64,000 nt of DNA from Diadophis punctatus similis (taxonomy: Eukaryota > Chordata > Lepidosauria > Squamata > Dipsadidae), in contig JALIGW010000005.1 in the NCBI GenBank assembly GCA_023053685.1, positions 47,457,242 through 47,521,241 of the forward strand. Reading direction: 5' to 3'. Shown here one piece after another: positions 47,401 to 59,705 of this stretch (position 1 is its first letter; each line of letters opens with the position of its first letter). The notes under the pieces are model-generated. The model was not told the origin of the DNA and searched no databases. It was given only the letters and a program-made list of their open reading frames with translations. The position numbers and the translations under genes were made by a program.

Positions 47401-48759
47401 TAGCTTTTATGTTCTAATGACCAATGAAAGCCTGTGGAAGAAATGTAAATGAGATAGCAGATAGTGTCAAAGGAGATAAAGAAAAACAAAATATGAATGA
47501 TTATATGGAATCCAATTTTAATGCTAGTTAAATATAGAGAAATCTGTAGGACTTAATTGATATACTTAAGTCCTAGTGATTTTAGTGAAGTTGTCTGGAT
47601 GTCACTATAGTTGACTGGAATATTAGCAAGTTAATAGCACCATTTTAAAATTGTTGAACTGATTGCTGGTTGTTTTGGATTGTTTCCTATATATTTTAAA
47701 CAAAACTCTTGTTTTTATCCTGTACTCTGACAGTCACTCTGAACTACAATTGTGCTTAGTAATGAAGATTTATTGCGAGGTAAAATAATGTTACGTTCCA
47801 GACATGAACAATAAGCAAAATGCATTAAAATTTTACAGTATTTAAAATAGCTTTCTTTTATCTTAGTGTATGCTTCAGTTGGTATATTTTTATGCTAAAA
47901 GTGCCATCTTTTAATTAAATGGATAAATATAAAAATAACATATTTAAGGACTTTCCACCCTCCCCAATAGTAGCTGTGTTATTTTCTACTTTACTACATG
48001 TGAAAGCACAATGAATTCCAAATTCAATTCCAGTATCTTCAAATAACTATTAGAAAATCATCTAGTTTTCTTTACTTCTGTATATAGGTAAATAATATCC
48101 TTGAATAGAATGGTAAAACTCTTAATATAGTCAATGGACTGAGGCTTTTAGGTTTTAATACATTCAATAGAATATACTCTTTTCTGACTATTCAATAGGA
48201 ATTATGCAGCGATTCAGTATACCTATTTTATCCATAAAGACATACATTTATGAATTTTACTTTTATCCAAATTAGAATATTAGAAATTTTATCTTACATG
48301 GAAGAACAAAGTGTTAGCAGCATTATGTTTTAAAATACAGTGACTTATTTCTGAGATTTAGTTGCACTAACCCTGACTAAAAATGAAGCTTTATAAATAC
48401 ACATTTCTGAACTAAACTATTAAAAATCCTCAAATATTGTTTGCTCTATAAGGGTTTTTAATAACTCTCAGGTATAATTATCAACACTCTCATTGGTCTA
48501 GTTTCTTATTATTTTTGATATATGGTTAAATCACAAGGTATGAAAAAATATATTTAACATCTACATGTTAAACATCTACACCTAAAACCCTGTTTCTGTG
48601 CTGCTAAGTGAAGTGCATCAGGTTTCAATTTCATACGTTTTCTGACTAGGTAATTTGCTGCTTCTAGCTTATTCCCTGTTGGGAAACTGCCTACAGAGAA
48701 CATATACACTGACTCTTTCATTTGATTTGTCGATTAAAAGAGAAGGCATATATTCTTAC
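44481..48759 (-). other. SCG2: SCG2 intron 1
   Basis: About 4.3 kb between donor and acceptor. It is AT-rich, with a TA run near 46340-46356 and a perfect 14-bp inverted repeat at 46378-46422. No large mobile element is recognised inside, in contrast to both flanks. Confidence 0.75.
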
Positions 48760-48826
48760 CTGTGTCTGAGGCAATCTAAAGCATGATATTGACTATATCC
48801 ATTCGCTCCGAGTTTACAGACTGTTT
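48760..48826 (-). other. SCG2: SCG2 non-coding exon 1 (start approximate)
   Basis: The donor reads CAG followed by GTAAGAATA on the minus strand, with the last exon base at 48760. The upstream edge is set only by distance, about 25-30 bases from the TATA box. The exon holds a short upstream open frame (48776-48802). Confidence 0.7.
48776..48802 (-). other. 8-codon upstream ORF in the SCG2 leader
   Basis: On the minus strand ATGGATATAGTC begins a frame of eight codons (MDIVNIML) that ends in TAG before the splice donor. A second ATG lies in the same frame two codons before the stop. Short upstream frames often lower translation of the main frame. A role here is inference. Confidence 0.55.
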
Positions 48827-48850
48827 TCAGCACCAGGAGAGCTCCCTCCG

Positions 48851-48857
48851 CTTATAG
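48851..48857 (-). promoter_or_regulatory. SCG2: SCG2 TATA box
   Basis: The minus strand reads CTATAAG about 95 bases upstream of the exon 1 donor. It sits between the CRE and exon 1 at the usual promoter spacing. Confidence 0.75.
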
Positions 48858-48886
48858 TGTACATCACCTGACTCTTACTGACAGAC

Positions 48887-48894
48887 TGACGTCA
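48887..48894 (-). promoter_or_regulatory. SCG2: cAMP response element of SCG2
   Basis: TGACGTCA, the full palindromic CRE, lies about 30 bases upstream of the TATA box. CREB-dependent control through a proximal CRE is known for mammalian SCG2, so this promoter arrangement appears conserved. Confidence 0.85.
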
Positions 48895-51023
<2,129 letters not shown>

Positions 51024-52756
51024 GAGCTGATTCTATAGTTGAGAAAAACCAGAATAAACAGCCAGCATGCGCTCTTCTCAGTCACTGCCCTATGGTCAAT
51101 ACTTTCTTTCCCTCCCCAATTATCTGGAACAATGCTATGTTAGCCTGAGATATTTTACAAAAGTTTAAGTAATAATTACCCATTACCAAATGCTAGAGAT
51201 CTAACATACATGTATTCACACTTTTCAGAACAAAATATTCAAAATAATTTGCATGAAGTTAAAAATGGTAGATATTCTTAATTTTTTTAAAGTATGAATA
51301 ATAATAAAAACAATGAAAATTCAAAGCACATAGTGGTAGGAAATTATTGGAACTGAAATCTAACACATCCAGAGTGCACCCAGTTGGGGAAAATACTGTA
51401 GTCTACATTGACTTTTAGAAATTCTCCAGAGTTACAAGTCATTTATGTTATACCTCTGAGGTATGGTCCCTCTTTCTTCTTTAAAAAAAAGTTTTTAAAA
51501 TGGTCAGTTGCACATTATCATTTGCAACAATTGATGGTCTGAGTAAAAGGAGCACTAGCATCCCAAATATTAGTATTTTCAGTATATAAAAACAGAGCTC
51601 TACTGGATAAGGTATTTGAGGCACAAAGTCAGCTACTTCAATTTGAAAGCAATATAAACCATCTTGGGACTGCTCTTTTCTTAAAATTAGTGTTTTTAAA
51701 CATGTCATTTTTTCCCAACCTTTAATTTTAATGTAGTTTGAATTTTTTTTTGGCAAGATGATAGCGAAATAAGTTCCCAAATACAAAACTATTAATATAG
51801 ACTTTGCAAATCTGTTTTGAGCAAATGTTATGTATCTCCCAAAGAATTGCAGAAGTCTTCTTACTGAATCAAGGAATTGGGATTTCAGTGGCAGCTCTGA
51901 GTCAGACAGCAGTGCTCGAGTCTCCCTGTATGTGTGAAGTGTGTGTGTGTGAGAAAAAAGATAATGAGAAAGTCTGAGTCATCCTGTAGAGAGGATATAG
52001 GGAATAAAATAAGGCAGCAAATGTGAATGAATGGAAGAACGATTTTGTGCTGTAATTTCTTCATATCCAAATAACATTTATTTTTAATACTTCAGAATTG
52101 AAAAGAAAATCCCTTATTTTAGATTGATATATGTAATTATATAGCTATAGATAGGTGCACATATGTTCACATTCTTAATTTGCCATTTAATCACTTTTAA
52201 TATTTTAGGAGACATTTGAGGAGTACCTACAAAGAACTATTTCAAAGAGCTATAGTTATTAGAAATGTGGGCTTTTCTGACTATATTCAACTTCCACAAG
52301 TCAACTGGGTCTATCTAGTTCTGCACATCCATTTGCTGCCAGACTGACATCATTGTTATTTTAGTTAATGTAAGTTTCTGATCATTCATGGCTATGTGGA
52401 TGCTGAGTTGAATTATGGTATATATATATACCGTCAAAGCAATATCTGACAGCTTGGCATCACTCCCTGGGGAGGGGCAGTCCAAGTGTTGCAAGATAGG
52501 GAAGGAAGCAACAGGAGCTAAGCCTCCATCGATTAACATGTCTGAAGTAAAAACAACAGAGCTCATTATAGGTGGGAGGTGGAGGGATGGGCCTATTATG
52601 CACGCAATGGCCAAATTGATCAATGATGCATAAAGGTGGATATCTCTTCAATGGTAGTTTTTACACTCTGATTATGTTAGCAGAGACTAACGAAAGCTAA
52701 GTGGATAATATATTTTAAGTTCCGGAGATCGTGATGTCTGTCTCTTCATATATATA
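51024..52756. other. No gene seen
   Basis: AT-rich. A TA palindrome, GGTATATATATATACC, lies at about 52418-52433. No exon or known repeat is recognised before the ribozyme repeat. Confidence 0.45.
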
Positions 52757-52816
52757 TTTAGCTCTGACGAGAGCTAAATAGCTCGAAATAGATCTATAAT
52801 AGTCTCCCTTTATTTT
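52757..52816 (+). ncRNA. Hammerhead ribozyme motif, copy 1 (stem I incomplete)
   Basis: The core is complete: CTGACGA (52764-52770), stem II GAGCT/AGCTC with loop AAAT (52771-52784), GAAA (52785-52788), then a 3-bp stem III (ATA... pairing back to TAT) with loop GATC and the cleavage triplet ATA ending at 52798. The 3' strand of stem I, ATAGTC (52799-52804), has no partner here because the bases before CTGACGA read TTTAGCT. A T4 run follows at 52813-52816. Beyond the core, TCTCCCTTTATTTTCATTTA and CAGCAAAAAATGCTACAC are shared with copy 2. Confidence 0.7.
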
Positions 52817-53009
52817 CATTTATCAGCAAAAAATGCTACACATATAGAAAATAGTGTGTCGGCTATAGAAACTGCCTGGATGGTCCCAGAGAGGGGTCGA
52901 AATGCAAAATGAAAGCTGTGATTCTTTCTCCCATATTTGGGTACACCAGGATAATACGACAGAAAAACATATATAACCCTTTCCTGGTGAAGAGCTGATA
53001 GGGAATAGA
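52805..53009 (+). repeat. Body of the ribozyme-bounded repeat unit
   Basis: This links the two ribozyme motifs. The first 40 bases also follow copy 2. The rest (from about 52847, including GGCTATAGAAACTGCC at 52861) is seen once. No open frame of note. Confidence 0.5.
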
Positions 53010-53078
53010 GCCTGTGGCCTAGTGGCTAAGCTGCTGCCTTACAAGGCAGGCGGCCAGGTTCAAATCCCAGTAAGGGTA
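53010..53078 (+). repeat. tRNA-like head with Pol III A and B boxes
   Basis: TGGCCTAGTGG (53015-53025) fits the A-box consensus at all 11 positions and GGTTCAAATCC (53057-53067) fits the B box at all 11. An anticodon-arm-like hairpin CTGCC/GGCAG lies between. The acceptor arm does not pair and the anticodon loop is short, so this is a tRNA-derived SINE head (valine- or lysine-like) and not a tRNA gene. It ends directly at the second ribozyme. Confidence 0.75.
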
Positions 53079-53079
53079 T

Positions 53080-53138
53080 GGCTATCTGACGAGAGCTAAA
53101 TAGCTCGAAATAGATCTATACTAGTCTCCCTTTATTTT
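53080..53138 (+). ncRNA. Hammerhead ribozyme motif, copy 2 (type I, minimal stem III)
   Basis: Stem I 5' strand GGCTAT (53080-53085), core CTGACGA (53086-53092), stem II GAGCT-AAAT-AGCTC (53093-53106), GAAA (53107-53110), and stem III of three pairs closed by GATC (53113-53116). The predicted cut follows A at 53120 (triplet ATA). The stem I 3' strand CTAGTC (53121-53126) gives five pairs including one G-T, with a C/T mismatch next to the cut. A T4 run at 53135-53138 could end a Pol III transcript. All invariant core bases are present. Activity is untested. Confidence 0.75.
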
Positions 53139-53161
53139 CATTTATCAGCAAAAAATGCTAC

Positions 53162-53198
53162 ACGCACGCACGCACGCACGCGCGCACACACACACACA
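53162..53198. repeat. (CACG)n/(CA)n microsatellite at the repeat's 3' end
   Basis: CACG units run into CA units right after CAGCAAAAAATGCTACAC of ribozyme copy 2. The array probably grew from the element tail. Confidence 0.9.
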
Positions 53199-54915
53199 TT
53201 AGACTAAGTTGCTCAAGTAATCCCATTCCACAACAAAATAGTGTCCAATCAATTGATTAGAAGGTGGAATGTCACCACCAGCTGAGCAGTTGTTTCTTTT
53301 CTTCTCTCATTCTACTAGATGCCTTCTGCCAGGCACAATGGAATCTCTTGTTAATGGTGAAATATCTTAGTAAGATGTGTAGCATAGCATTTTCTGTGTG
53401 ACTCTATTGCAGAGATGTATGGATACCTTTAAATCATTTAATTCTTCTAATTATAAATAAAGCAACTTTACTGCATTCAAATTTAAGAAAAAGCTGCTCA
53501 GAAAAGTGACTATATTTAAAAAACAGAGATAAAGCTTTGGAAGACACTACAAAGGACGTTTTAACTGTTCTTCAATGGGAATTTTTATTGCTTAGAATTA
53601 TGTTAAACATTGGAAAAAATGGCTCTGTTGCTCCAGACTGATACACAGCCAATTGGCAGATACTGTACATCTAACCAGACAATAAATTAAATAAATACAT
53701 ACCAGAAAAATAACAACAACAAAAATCTATGTGCATAGTTATTTGGAGAATGAAATACAGGAATCAGCACTAACATGGATGATTAGAGCTGACAAGAGGG
53801 CTCGAGAAAATGTAATATGGATTAGATCATGCTCAATAGTCTTGGTTGACAGAGATAATATGCCACCTACAGCTGTCTTTTTAAATTTCTCATTCATCTG
53901 TTTATTTTATTGATGCAAGTTACAATACTTAATCTGAATATGAATTGTGATTCTGCACAAGTGAACGCTTACAAATAAGTTCAAAATCAGTAATCCAAAA
54001 CTAAGTGCTAAGAATGCATTTTATTTGTTCAATTACTTTTAGATGTACAAGATGATTCAGATTAATATAAGACATTTCTCTTGCTAGGACATTTTTGTGC
54101 ACTTCTTTGTTTCTTGTTCCTTTAGAGAAAACTTCATTAATTCGTAACCTTCAGTGCCATGATATTCATCAAACCTTGCAGTGTCAGAATGACAGGTAAG
54201 TTGTGTTTCAAGCCTGCCCACTGCACTTCTGTCAGATACCACAAATCAATCTGATTTATAGCCTTGCAAAGCCACCAATCAAGTCATGGAGAATTGGAAT
54301 CAGTTTCGGTAGAGTCCACCTCCTTGCTTCTGCTTGATTTATACCCATTTGATATTCTTCACAGAAGCAAAAACATTCTTGCCATAGCACCAGATTGTAT
54401 GGAGAAAACATGCGACAGTACTACTGCAGTACTACTTACTACAGTAAGTAGTGATGCTGTATTAATAAGTTTAGAAGACTCATTAAAGTAGGTAGTGCAA
54501 ATACAGGATGTGGGATCATAATCTTTCATCTTCACTTTTTATTTGACAAGAGTTAGAACAGGGGTAAGCAACTGCTACTTCAATAGCATCTGCTGAATAT
54601 AATGGTGCACTTTTCTGTAAATTCCCTGTAAACTCATATATAGTAGAAAACTATTTACGTTGTTTTAAATTATTACAGCTATAAGACACACTGCCAGTTA
54701 TAGTAGAAATAAATAACCCAGAAAAATAACTTTGTGGTTATCCTAATGTGAGGAGTTTGTCATATTTTGAGGATAATTGGGGATGGAAAAGCTATACATT
54801 TGATTCAAAAACTGGTTGACTGACTGAGGAAAGAGGCCTAGGAGGAAATCTATGTAGATGAGGTGCATGGTGATAGTGACAATGAAGAAATATCACTTTC
54901 ATACAGATAAACGGC
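53199..54915. other. No gene seen
   Basis: AT-rich; no exon or known element recognised. Confidence 0.45.
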
Positions 54916-55598
54916 ATGAGTGTCACGGTGTGATTTATTGCCTGTTACATGTATATGCAGGGAGCTGCATCCCTATTCAATATAATGGTTCATTTGTTAG
55001 GGGGAGGAATGAATCCTCCGGAGGTCGATGGATCTTTGCTTCCCTTTTGAAGAACATTCTTACTTAGAAAATAAAACCGAGATTCAAATCTAATTAACAA
55101 AATATTTATTTCAGTAGAAAATAATAAAAAGAATCCTTATTAAGCTACATTTTTATCGGCTAATGAATAAATCACTTCTACCTTCGGCAGAAGTGGCGGA
55201 GAGAAGGAAAAAGAAGGAGACCTCAGGAATGCAGGAATGCCTAATAGAATATATCATAGGTCTGCTTGACCATAAATACAAGAAAACAGTAGAAAACATA
55301 GAGATGCACAAACTGACAATATTCACATCGTGACATCATTCCTGAGCACGTGATTGATATGTTCTTGTACGCATGTGTGCATTCCAATCTCCGCTCTATC
55401 CTCTTTCTTCTTCTGGCTTCCATTGAGAGAAGTCGCACATTTTATATCAGAGATGTAAACAAATGAGGTTTTATTGTTTTTGTACCAAAATAAATATTTT
55501 ACTTAGACCTTTAAACTGCGGTTTCATTTCTAATGTCTGATGTCCGGGAAAAGATCAAACATCTCCTCTGTGAGATTAATTCTCACTCTGTCAATGAG
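54916..55598 (+). mobile_element. Solo LTR with 5-bp duplication, split by another LTR
   Basis: The outer LTR runs 54921-55593 (TGTCACGGTGTG...CTCTGTCA) with ATGAG on both sides (54916-54920 and 55594-55598). Without the insert it is about 327 bp and matches the solo LTR at 28082-28400, including CATGTATATGCAGGG, TGAGCACGTGATT, ACCAAAATAAATATTTT and AAACTGCGGTTTC. The AATAAA signal marks the plus orientation. Confidence 0.88.
54990..55340 (-). mobile_element. Nested solo LTR, 341 bp
   Basis: The insert 54995-55335 begins TGTTAGGGGGAGG and ends TCGTGACA, flanked by TCATT (54990-54994 and 55336-55340). On the minus strand it opens TGTCACGATGTGAA, close to the start of the outer LTR (TGTCACGGTGTGA), and has AATAAATATTTTG. 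It is therefore likely a relative of the outer family, inserted in the opposite orientation. Confidence 0.85.
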
Positions 55599-56298
55599 AG
55601 TTGAATGATAAAAACATCCTGGATTGGTGAATATAATCCACTGCGGATCTGATGAAACCATAGGAATTTTATCTGTTGACATGTTTTGTTTGATGTTCCA
55701 TGAATAGTAATAAAACCAAATAATTATCAACAAAAGTATGTAATTTTTATGAATTGAGTAATACAATAATTTCATAAGTTTCTATATCCAGCCAAAACCT
55801 AATGAAGCTATTGTTTTAGCACAAACATTTTTCTAGATTCAAGAAGCCTTGAGATAGCTAAGTATGAGTCTTTCCAACTCTTTGTCAAGTTACTTTTTTA
55901 AAAAAAATGTGACACTGGGTTTCCAACTATCATGCAATTCACCGAACTCACCATGATTAACCTTCTTATGTTCTGTAAAGATGGCTTATTGAAAAACTAG
56001 AAATCTATCTTTTTAAAATGGTGCAGTTCTTTTCAAAGTTAAGCACCTACTTAAATAAACCACTTTTCTCCTTCCTTGCAAAATGCCCCAAAACAATAGT
56101 TGAAACTGCAAAAGTCTCTTGTAATTATAGATGTCCAACATTAAGCATGATGGTGTGAAAATGTCAAAATGGACGTCCTGATATCTTGATGTGCATCTGA
56201 CCTTTCGTACTTGCGTTCCAATATCTATCTGGAGATAGATAGGCTGAGAGGGTCAAACCAGTCGAGCCCTAAAAGACTTGGTCGGGGTTCCTCCACTA

Positions 56299-56517
56299 TT
56301 ATGAGGGAAAGCCACCCTGTGAACTTCTCAAACTGAATCTGGAATTTCCAAGGATAGGAATAGGCATTCCTTGGTAATCCCTGAGCCTAATATTACATGG
56401 TTTAATTACCTTTTTAGAGATTTTAGGAACCAACCGCTTGATTGTACTCCATGACATCAGGGACATGGATGACCCTGTGTGTACCTCCATTTGACATGGG
56501 GATCCCTCTAATTTCAC
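56299..56517 (-). pseudogene. gypsy aspartic protease remnant
   Basis: The frame carries the protease core, but the active-site triplet reads HTGS: the catalytic Asp is replaced by His. The region NIRLRDYQGMPIPILG matches the proteases at 9883-10191 and 38538. Confidence 0.8.
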
Positions 56518-56544
56518 ATTAACAATTTTTTTTTCTTGAGACCA

Positions 56545-57396
56545 CTATTTGCTTACCCAATTATGGATTCTGGGGGTATCTATCTTTAGTAATAGTATAG
56601 CAGTCTTCTCCCCTGTTTGAATTTTTAAAAGGAGTCTTCCACATGAAAGGTTTTCTGGCTGCGGGTCTTGTGGTGGGTTGAATAGCTTTGCAGGCTCTTG
56701 CCTTCCCGTCCACAGTGGAGGCAATCTGTGTTTCTGAACTTGCATGCAGTTCATGGGTGATTTACCCTGCAGCTGTGGCAAACGTTTGTGAAGATTGGCT
56801 TTTCTTTGTTGTCGTTGTTGCTTGTAGGCAGCTTAAGGCGGTGCACTTCTTCTTCTCTTGGGTCTCCTTCTATATCTACTGTTTCAGAATGGATTGCCTC
56901 ATTTTTGGCAGCAGACCCTGAGGTATTCGTTTGCTGTATTTCTGTAGCTGATCTGTTGGACAGCTCATCAACCCTAGCTTCATCTATTGCTAATTGTAAT
57001 GGCAGCTCTGTTTTGGTCAGCAGGTGGTGCTGTAACCAGAGATCTTTAATGCCACAAACAAGCCTATCACGCAAGGCATTGTCTAAATTTTCAAACTCAC
57101 AATATAGAGCTGCAGCTCTTAGTGAGGAGAGGTATTGGTTGATAGTTTCTCCCTCTTTTGTGGGGGTTCATATGATAAAAGGCATGGCGCCTAGCTATCA
57201 TAGAGGGCATAGGGGAGTAATGGTTATCTACTTTTTCTTTTACAACCTCCCAAGCCACAGTATGTTCTTTCTGAGGGGCTAGTAAGTTCCTAGCTGTTTC
57301 AAATACCTCATTCCCACAGAAACTTAGAAAGTAAGCCTTCTTTCTATCGTTAGAGATTGCAGTATATTCGTTTGCTAATTTGTTTGAAGCATTCAA
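56545..57396 (-). pseudogene. gypsy gag remnant
   Basis: Frames at 57097-57396, 56751-57074 and 56545-56781 give successive gag parts: capsid-like residues RKKAYFLSFCGNEVFETARN, then RDRLVCGIKDLWLQHHLL, then a degraded Cys/His region. At least two frameshifts separate them. It aligns in order with the gag of the element at 9.9-11.0 kb (GMRDLSLQKKLLF). Confidence 0.78.
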
Positions 57397-57604
57397 ACTT
57401 CTCTAAGTGTCCCAGGATTCAGTTGTGGAGTTGAATGTGGCAAAACTGGAAGAGCAGCCATCTCCTCAGTCTCAGGTACCGGGTCTTATCGTAGTGTGGT
57501 AAGGCAACTTATCATAGCTTGACTTCAGCACTTTGAAGTGACAGCTCTCTCAATGACTCGCTCCGTGATAAGCTCTCGTCTTGCGCCTCAGTTCGGTGAT
57601 AGAT

Positions 57605-57620
57605 CCCACCTTCGTCGCCA
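57605..57620 (-). promoter_or_regulatory. Primer binding site, tRNA-Ser(GCT) type
   Basis: The minus strand reads TGGCGACGAAGGTGGG two bases inside the LTR. It is the same primer type as at 11125-11139. Confidence 0.75.
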
Positions 57621-57622
57621 GT

Positions 57623-57850
57623 TGAAGCATCCCGGCTTGGGGCTACAAACTGAGGTGAAACATTCTTAAGGTTAACAGCTTTATTTCAGCTAACAGTGAC
57701 TGCTAACGAGGTAACTGCCTGGCTAACATAGCAGCAGCCCCGGCACTTTGACAGGTCTTTTATAGTCAGTGCTGGCTGCATCTCGGCCAATCAGGGTGCT
57801 CCTGGCTCCCGCATTAGGCTTGGACTGGATTGGAAGCAGGACGCAGCAGT
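57623..57850 (-). repeat. 5' LTR of the minus-strand gypsy remnant, truncated
   Basis: On the minus strand the LTR ends GGGATGCTTCA at 57623. It has a TATA box (CTATAAAAGA, about 57756-57765) and an AATAAA signal in CTGAAATAAAGCTG near 57680. The start is lost at the junction with the SINE near 57850. The CTGAAATAAAG motif and the TTCA end are shared with the LTR at 41061-41209. Confidence 0.72.
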
Positions 57851-58019
57851 CTCTATTTTTTACTTGCATTTTTTACATGCTTTCAAACTGCTAGGTTGGC
57901 AGAAGCTGGGACAAATAACAGGAGCTCACCACGTTACGCAGCACTAGGGATTCGAACCACTGAACTGCTGACCTTTCGATCAACAAGCTCAGTGTCTTAA
58001 CCATGAGCCACCATGTCCC
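57850..58019 (-). mobile_element. Sauria-type SINE, 3'-truncated
   Basis: On the minus strand it starts at 58019 with GGGACATGGTGGCTCATGGT, a tRNA-like head with the B box GGTTCGAATCC near 57950, and continues through GAGCTCCTGTTATTTGTCCC to about 57850. The 3' half and Bov-B-type tail are missing. The full-length relative is at 26540-26876. Confidence 0.8.
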
Positions 58020-59454
58020 TATTTTTAATTTTAATTTAATTTTAATTTAATTTAATTTTAATATTTTTATCTATTATTACTTATATCTAAGTATAAATAT
58101 TGCTTCATAGAATGACAATTACTGGTATGAGCCAGTGACATGAAATTAAAGAACATCTCACTCCATTCCAACTTTGCTTAATTAGTACGACAAACAGAAT
58201 GTCATCCAATGTGAAAGTAATTATTTTCAACTTAAATTGCTTTTCAACATGAATTAAAATGAATTGCTAGGTAGAACTCTTTTATTATTCAGTCAGTAAT
58301 CTCTTTAGGAGAAGGAAACTTTGAGTTTGAAAAGGATGCACAGTGGAATAGAAGTAATTTCAGCTTAATGGAAACTCTTGAGATACTCAATGAAGAGTCA
58401 GATAAGAGAGTAATACTTGGAGCAGAGGACATGCATAATTTTTTTAAACCCATTTTGGTAGGGTTACCAGGTTGCAACCCAGTGAACCCAAGTGTATATA
58501 CAAAGAACAACATACACCACCCTTCCTGATCATCACTCATTCTGCTGCCCAAATGCTGAAGCAGTAAGCTTTAAGTTTGCCCATAGCATCTGGCAAGGAA
58601 CATGAATACTTAGGAAAGGGCAAAGGAAGAGAAAATATAACCTGCTGCCATTGCTATATGGTTATTGTTCTGTTACACTCTATGTTGCCTTTCATTTCTG
58701 TCTCCAGAAAATCAAGAAAATGGTATTATGATACTAGCATATCTCTACACAGGCGTATCTATTCTGCAAGCTGCACTGTCTATCCATGTGTAATTCTAGG
58801 TGTTGGCTTTCTCATTAAAATCTCATATGAATTAGGACTTTGTTACATATGAGACCATCTTTCTACCATGATTTCTGCCCAACCAGTAAAATCTGAAAGA
58901 GTTGGCACAGTCCAGATTCCACTGTAAAACACTGACCTTGTGGGCCAAAGGAGACACCCTGTCTTCGTAAGTATACCTCATCTGAAGAACAATATCTCTC
59001 TGTGGTTGTATGGCCCTGAGGTTGCTTCTGCTTGCATGCCTCGGGATATGGTGCAATGATTTACTCCCTAGTTTATTCCTGGTTATTTTATATTATATTA
59101 TCCTTCCCACTGTGCTACATATTATTGTCTGGTTTTTTAATTTTTGGTACATTTACACTTTTAGAAGTAATGTAAGCCACATATAATTACTCTGGTGGTC
59201 GAAGCAATATACAAATGGATTTATTGATAATATTTTTAAAAAAGTTGCTCCTTTTCTTATCAATGAAAATAAGAACCAGATTCCATTTAATTCCTATAGA
59301 TACAGGAATATCAGTGAGTTTAACATTTGAAAATTGCATATGCCCAATTATTACCTCTTCTTTTTTAAATTAAGTGTCTATGAACAGTTTTGTGGGGGGA
59401 AAGAAGAGGAATACATTGATATATCAAGAATAATGATGCAATTATTAACTATAA
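58020..59454. other. No gene seen
   Basis: An AATTTT-rich simple stretch lies at 58022-58070. No exon or other element is recognised. Confidence 0.45.
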
Positions 59455-59705
59455 AATAGCAATAGCAATAGCACTTAGTCTTATATACCGCTTCACAGTG
59501 CTTTACAGTCCTCTCTCAGAGATTTACAGAATCAGCATATTGCCCCCAACAATCTGGGTCCTCATTTACTGACCTCAGAAGGCTGGAAGGCTGAGTGAAC
59601 CTTGAACTGGTGAGATTTGAACTGTCAAACTGCTGGCAATTGGCAGTCAGTAGAAGTAGCCTGCAATACTTCAGTCTAACCACTGCGCCACTATGGCGCC
59701 ACCAT
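59455..59705 (-). mobile_element. tRNA-derived SINE with LINE-like tail, full length
   Basis: On the minus strand it opens with GGCGCCATAGTGGCGCAGTG and GTTAGACTGAAG (tRNA-like head), has a B-box-like GTTCAAATCTC, then GGGGGCAATATGCTGATTCTG and ends GGTATATAAGACTAAGTGCT with ATTGCT repeats. The most complete of three copies in this window (19262 and 36503 are partial). Confidence 0.8.

Larger units (their letters stand above)
56210..57850 (-). mobile_element. 3'-truncated gypsy element (Mag-like), minus strand
   Basis: The order on the minus strand is LTR, primer site, gag, zinc-finger region and protease. It then stops near 56210 just after a LLGLDWF motif, so RT, RNase H, integrase and the 3' LTR are gone. 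The remaining frames are broken by stops and frameshifts. The LTR end is cut by or joined to a SINE at about 57850. Confidence 0.85.

Noticed and set aside
52418..52433. TA palindrome as a regulatory site or origin
   Set aside because: It is a short TA run with GG/CC edges; such runs are common in AT-rich DNA.
53010..53078. Functional tRNA gene
   Set aside because: A and B boxes are perfect, but the acceptor ends do not pair and the anticodon loop is not seven bases, so it is a SINE head.
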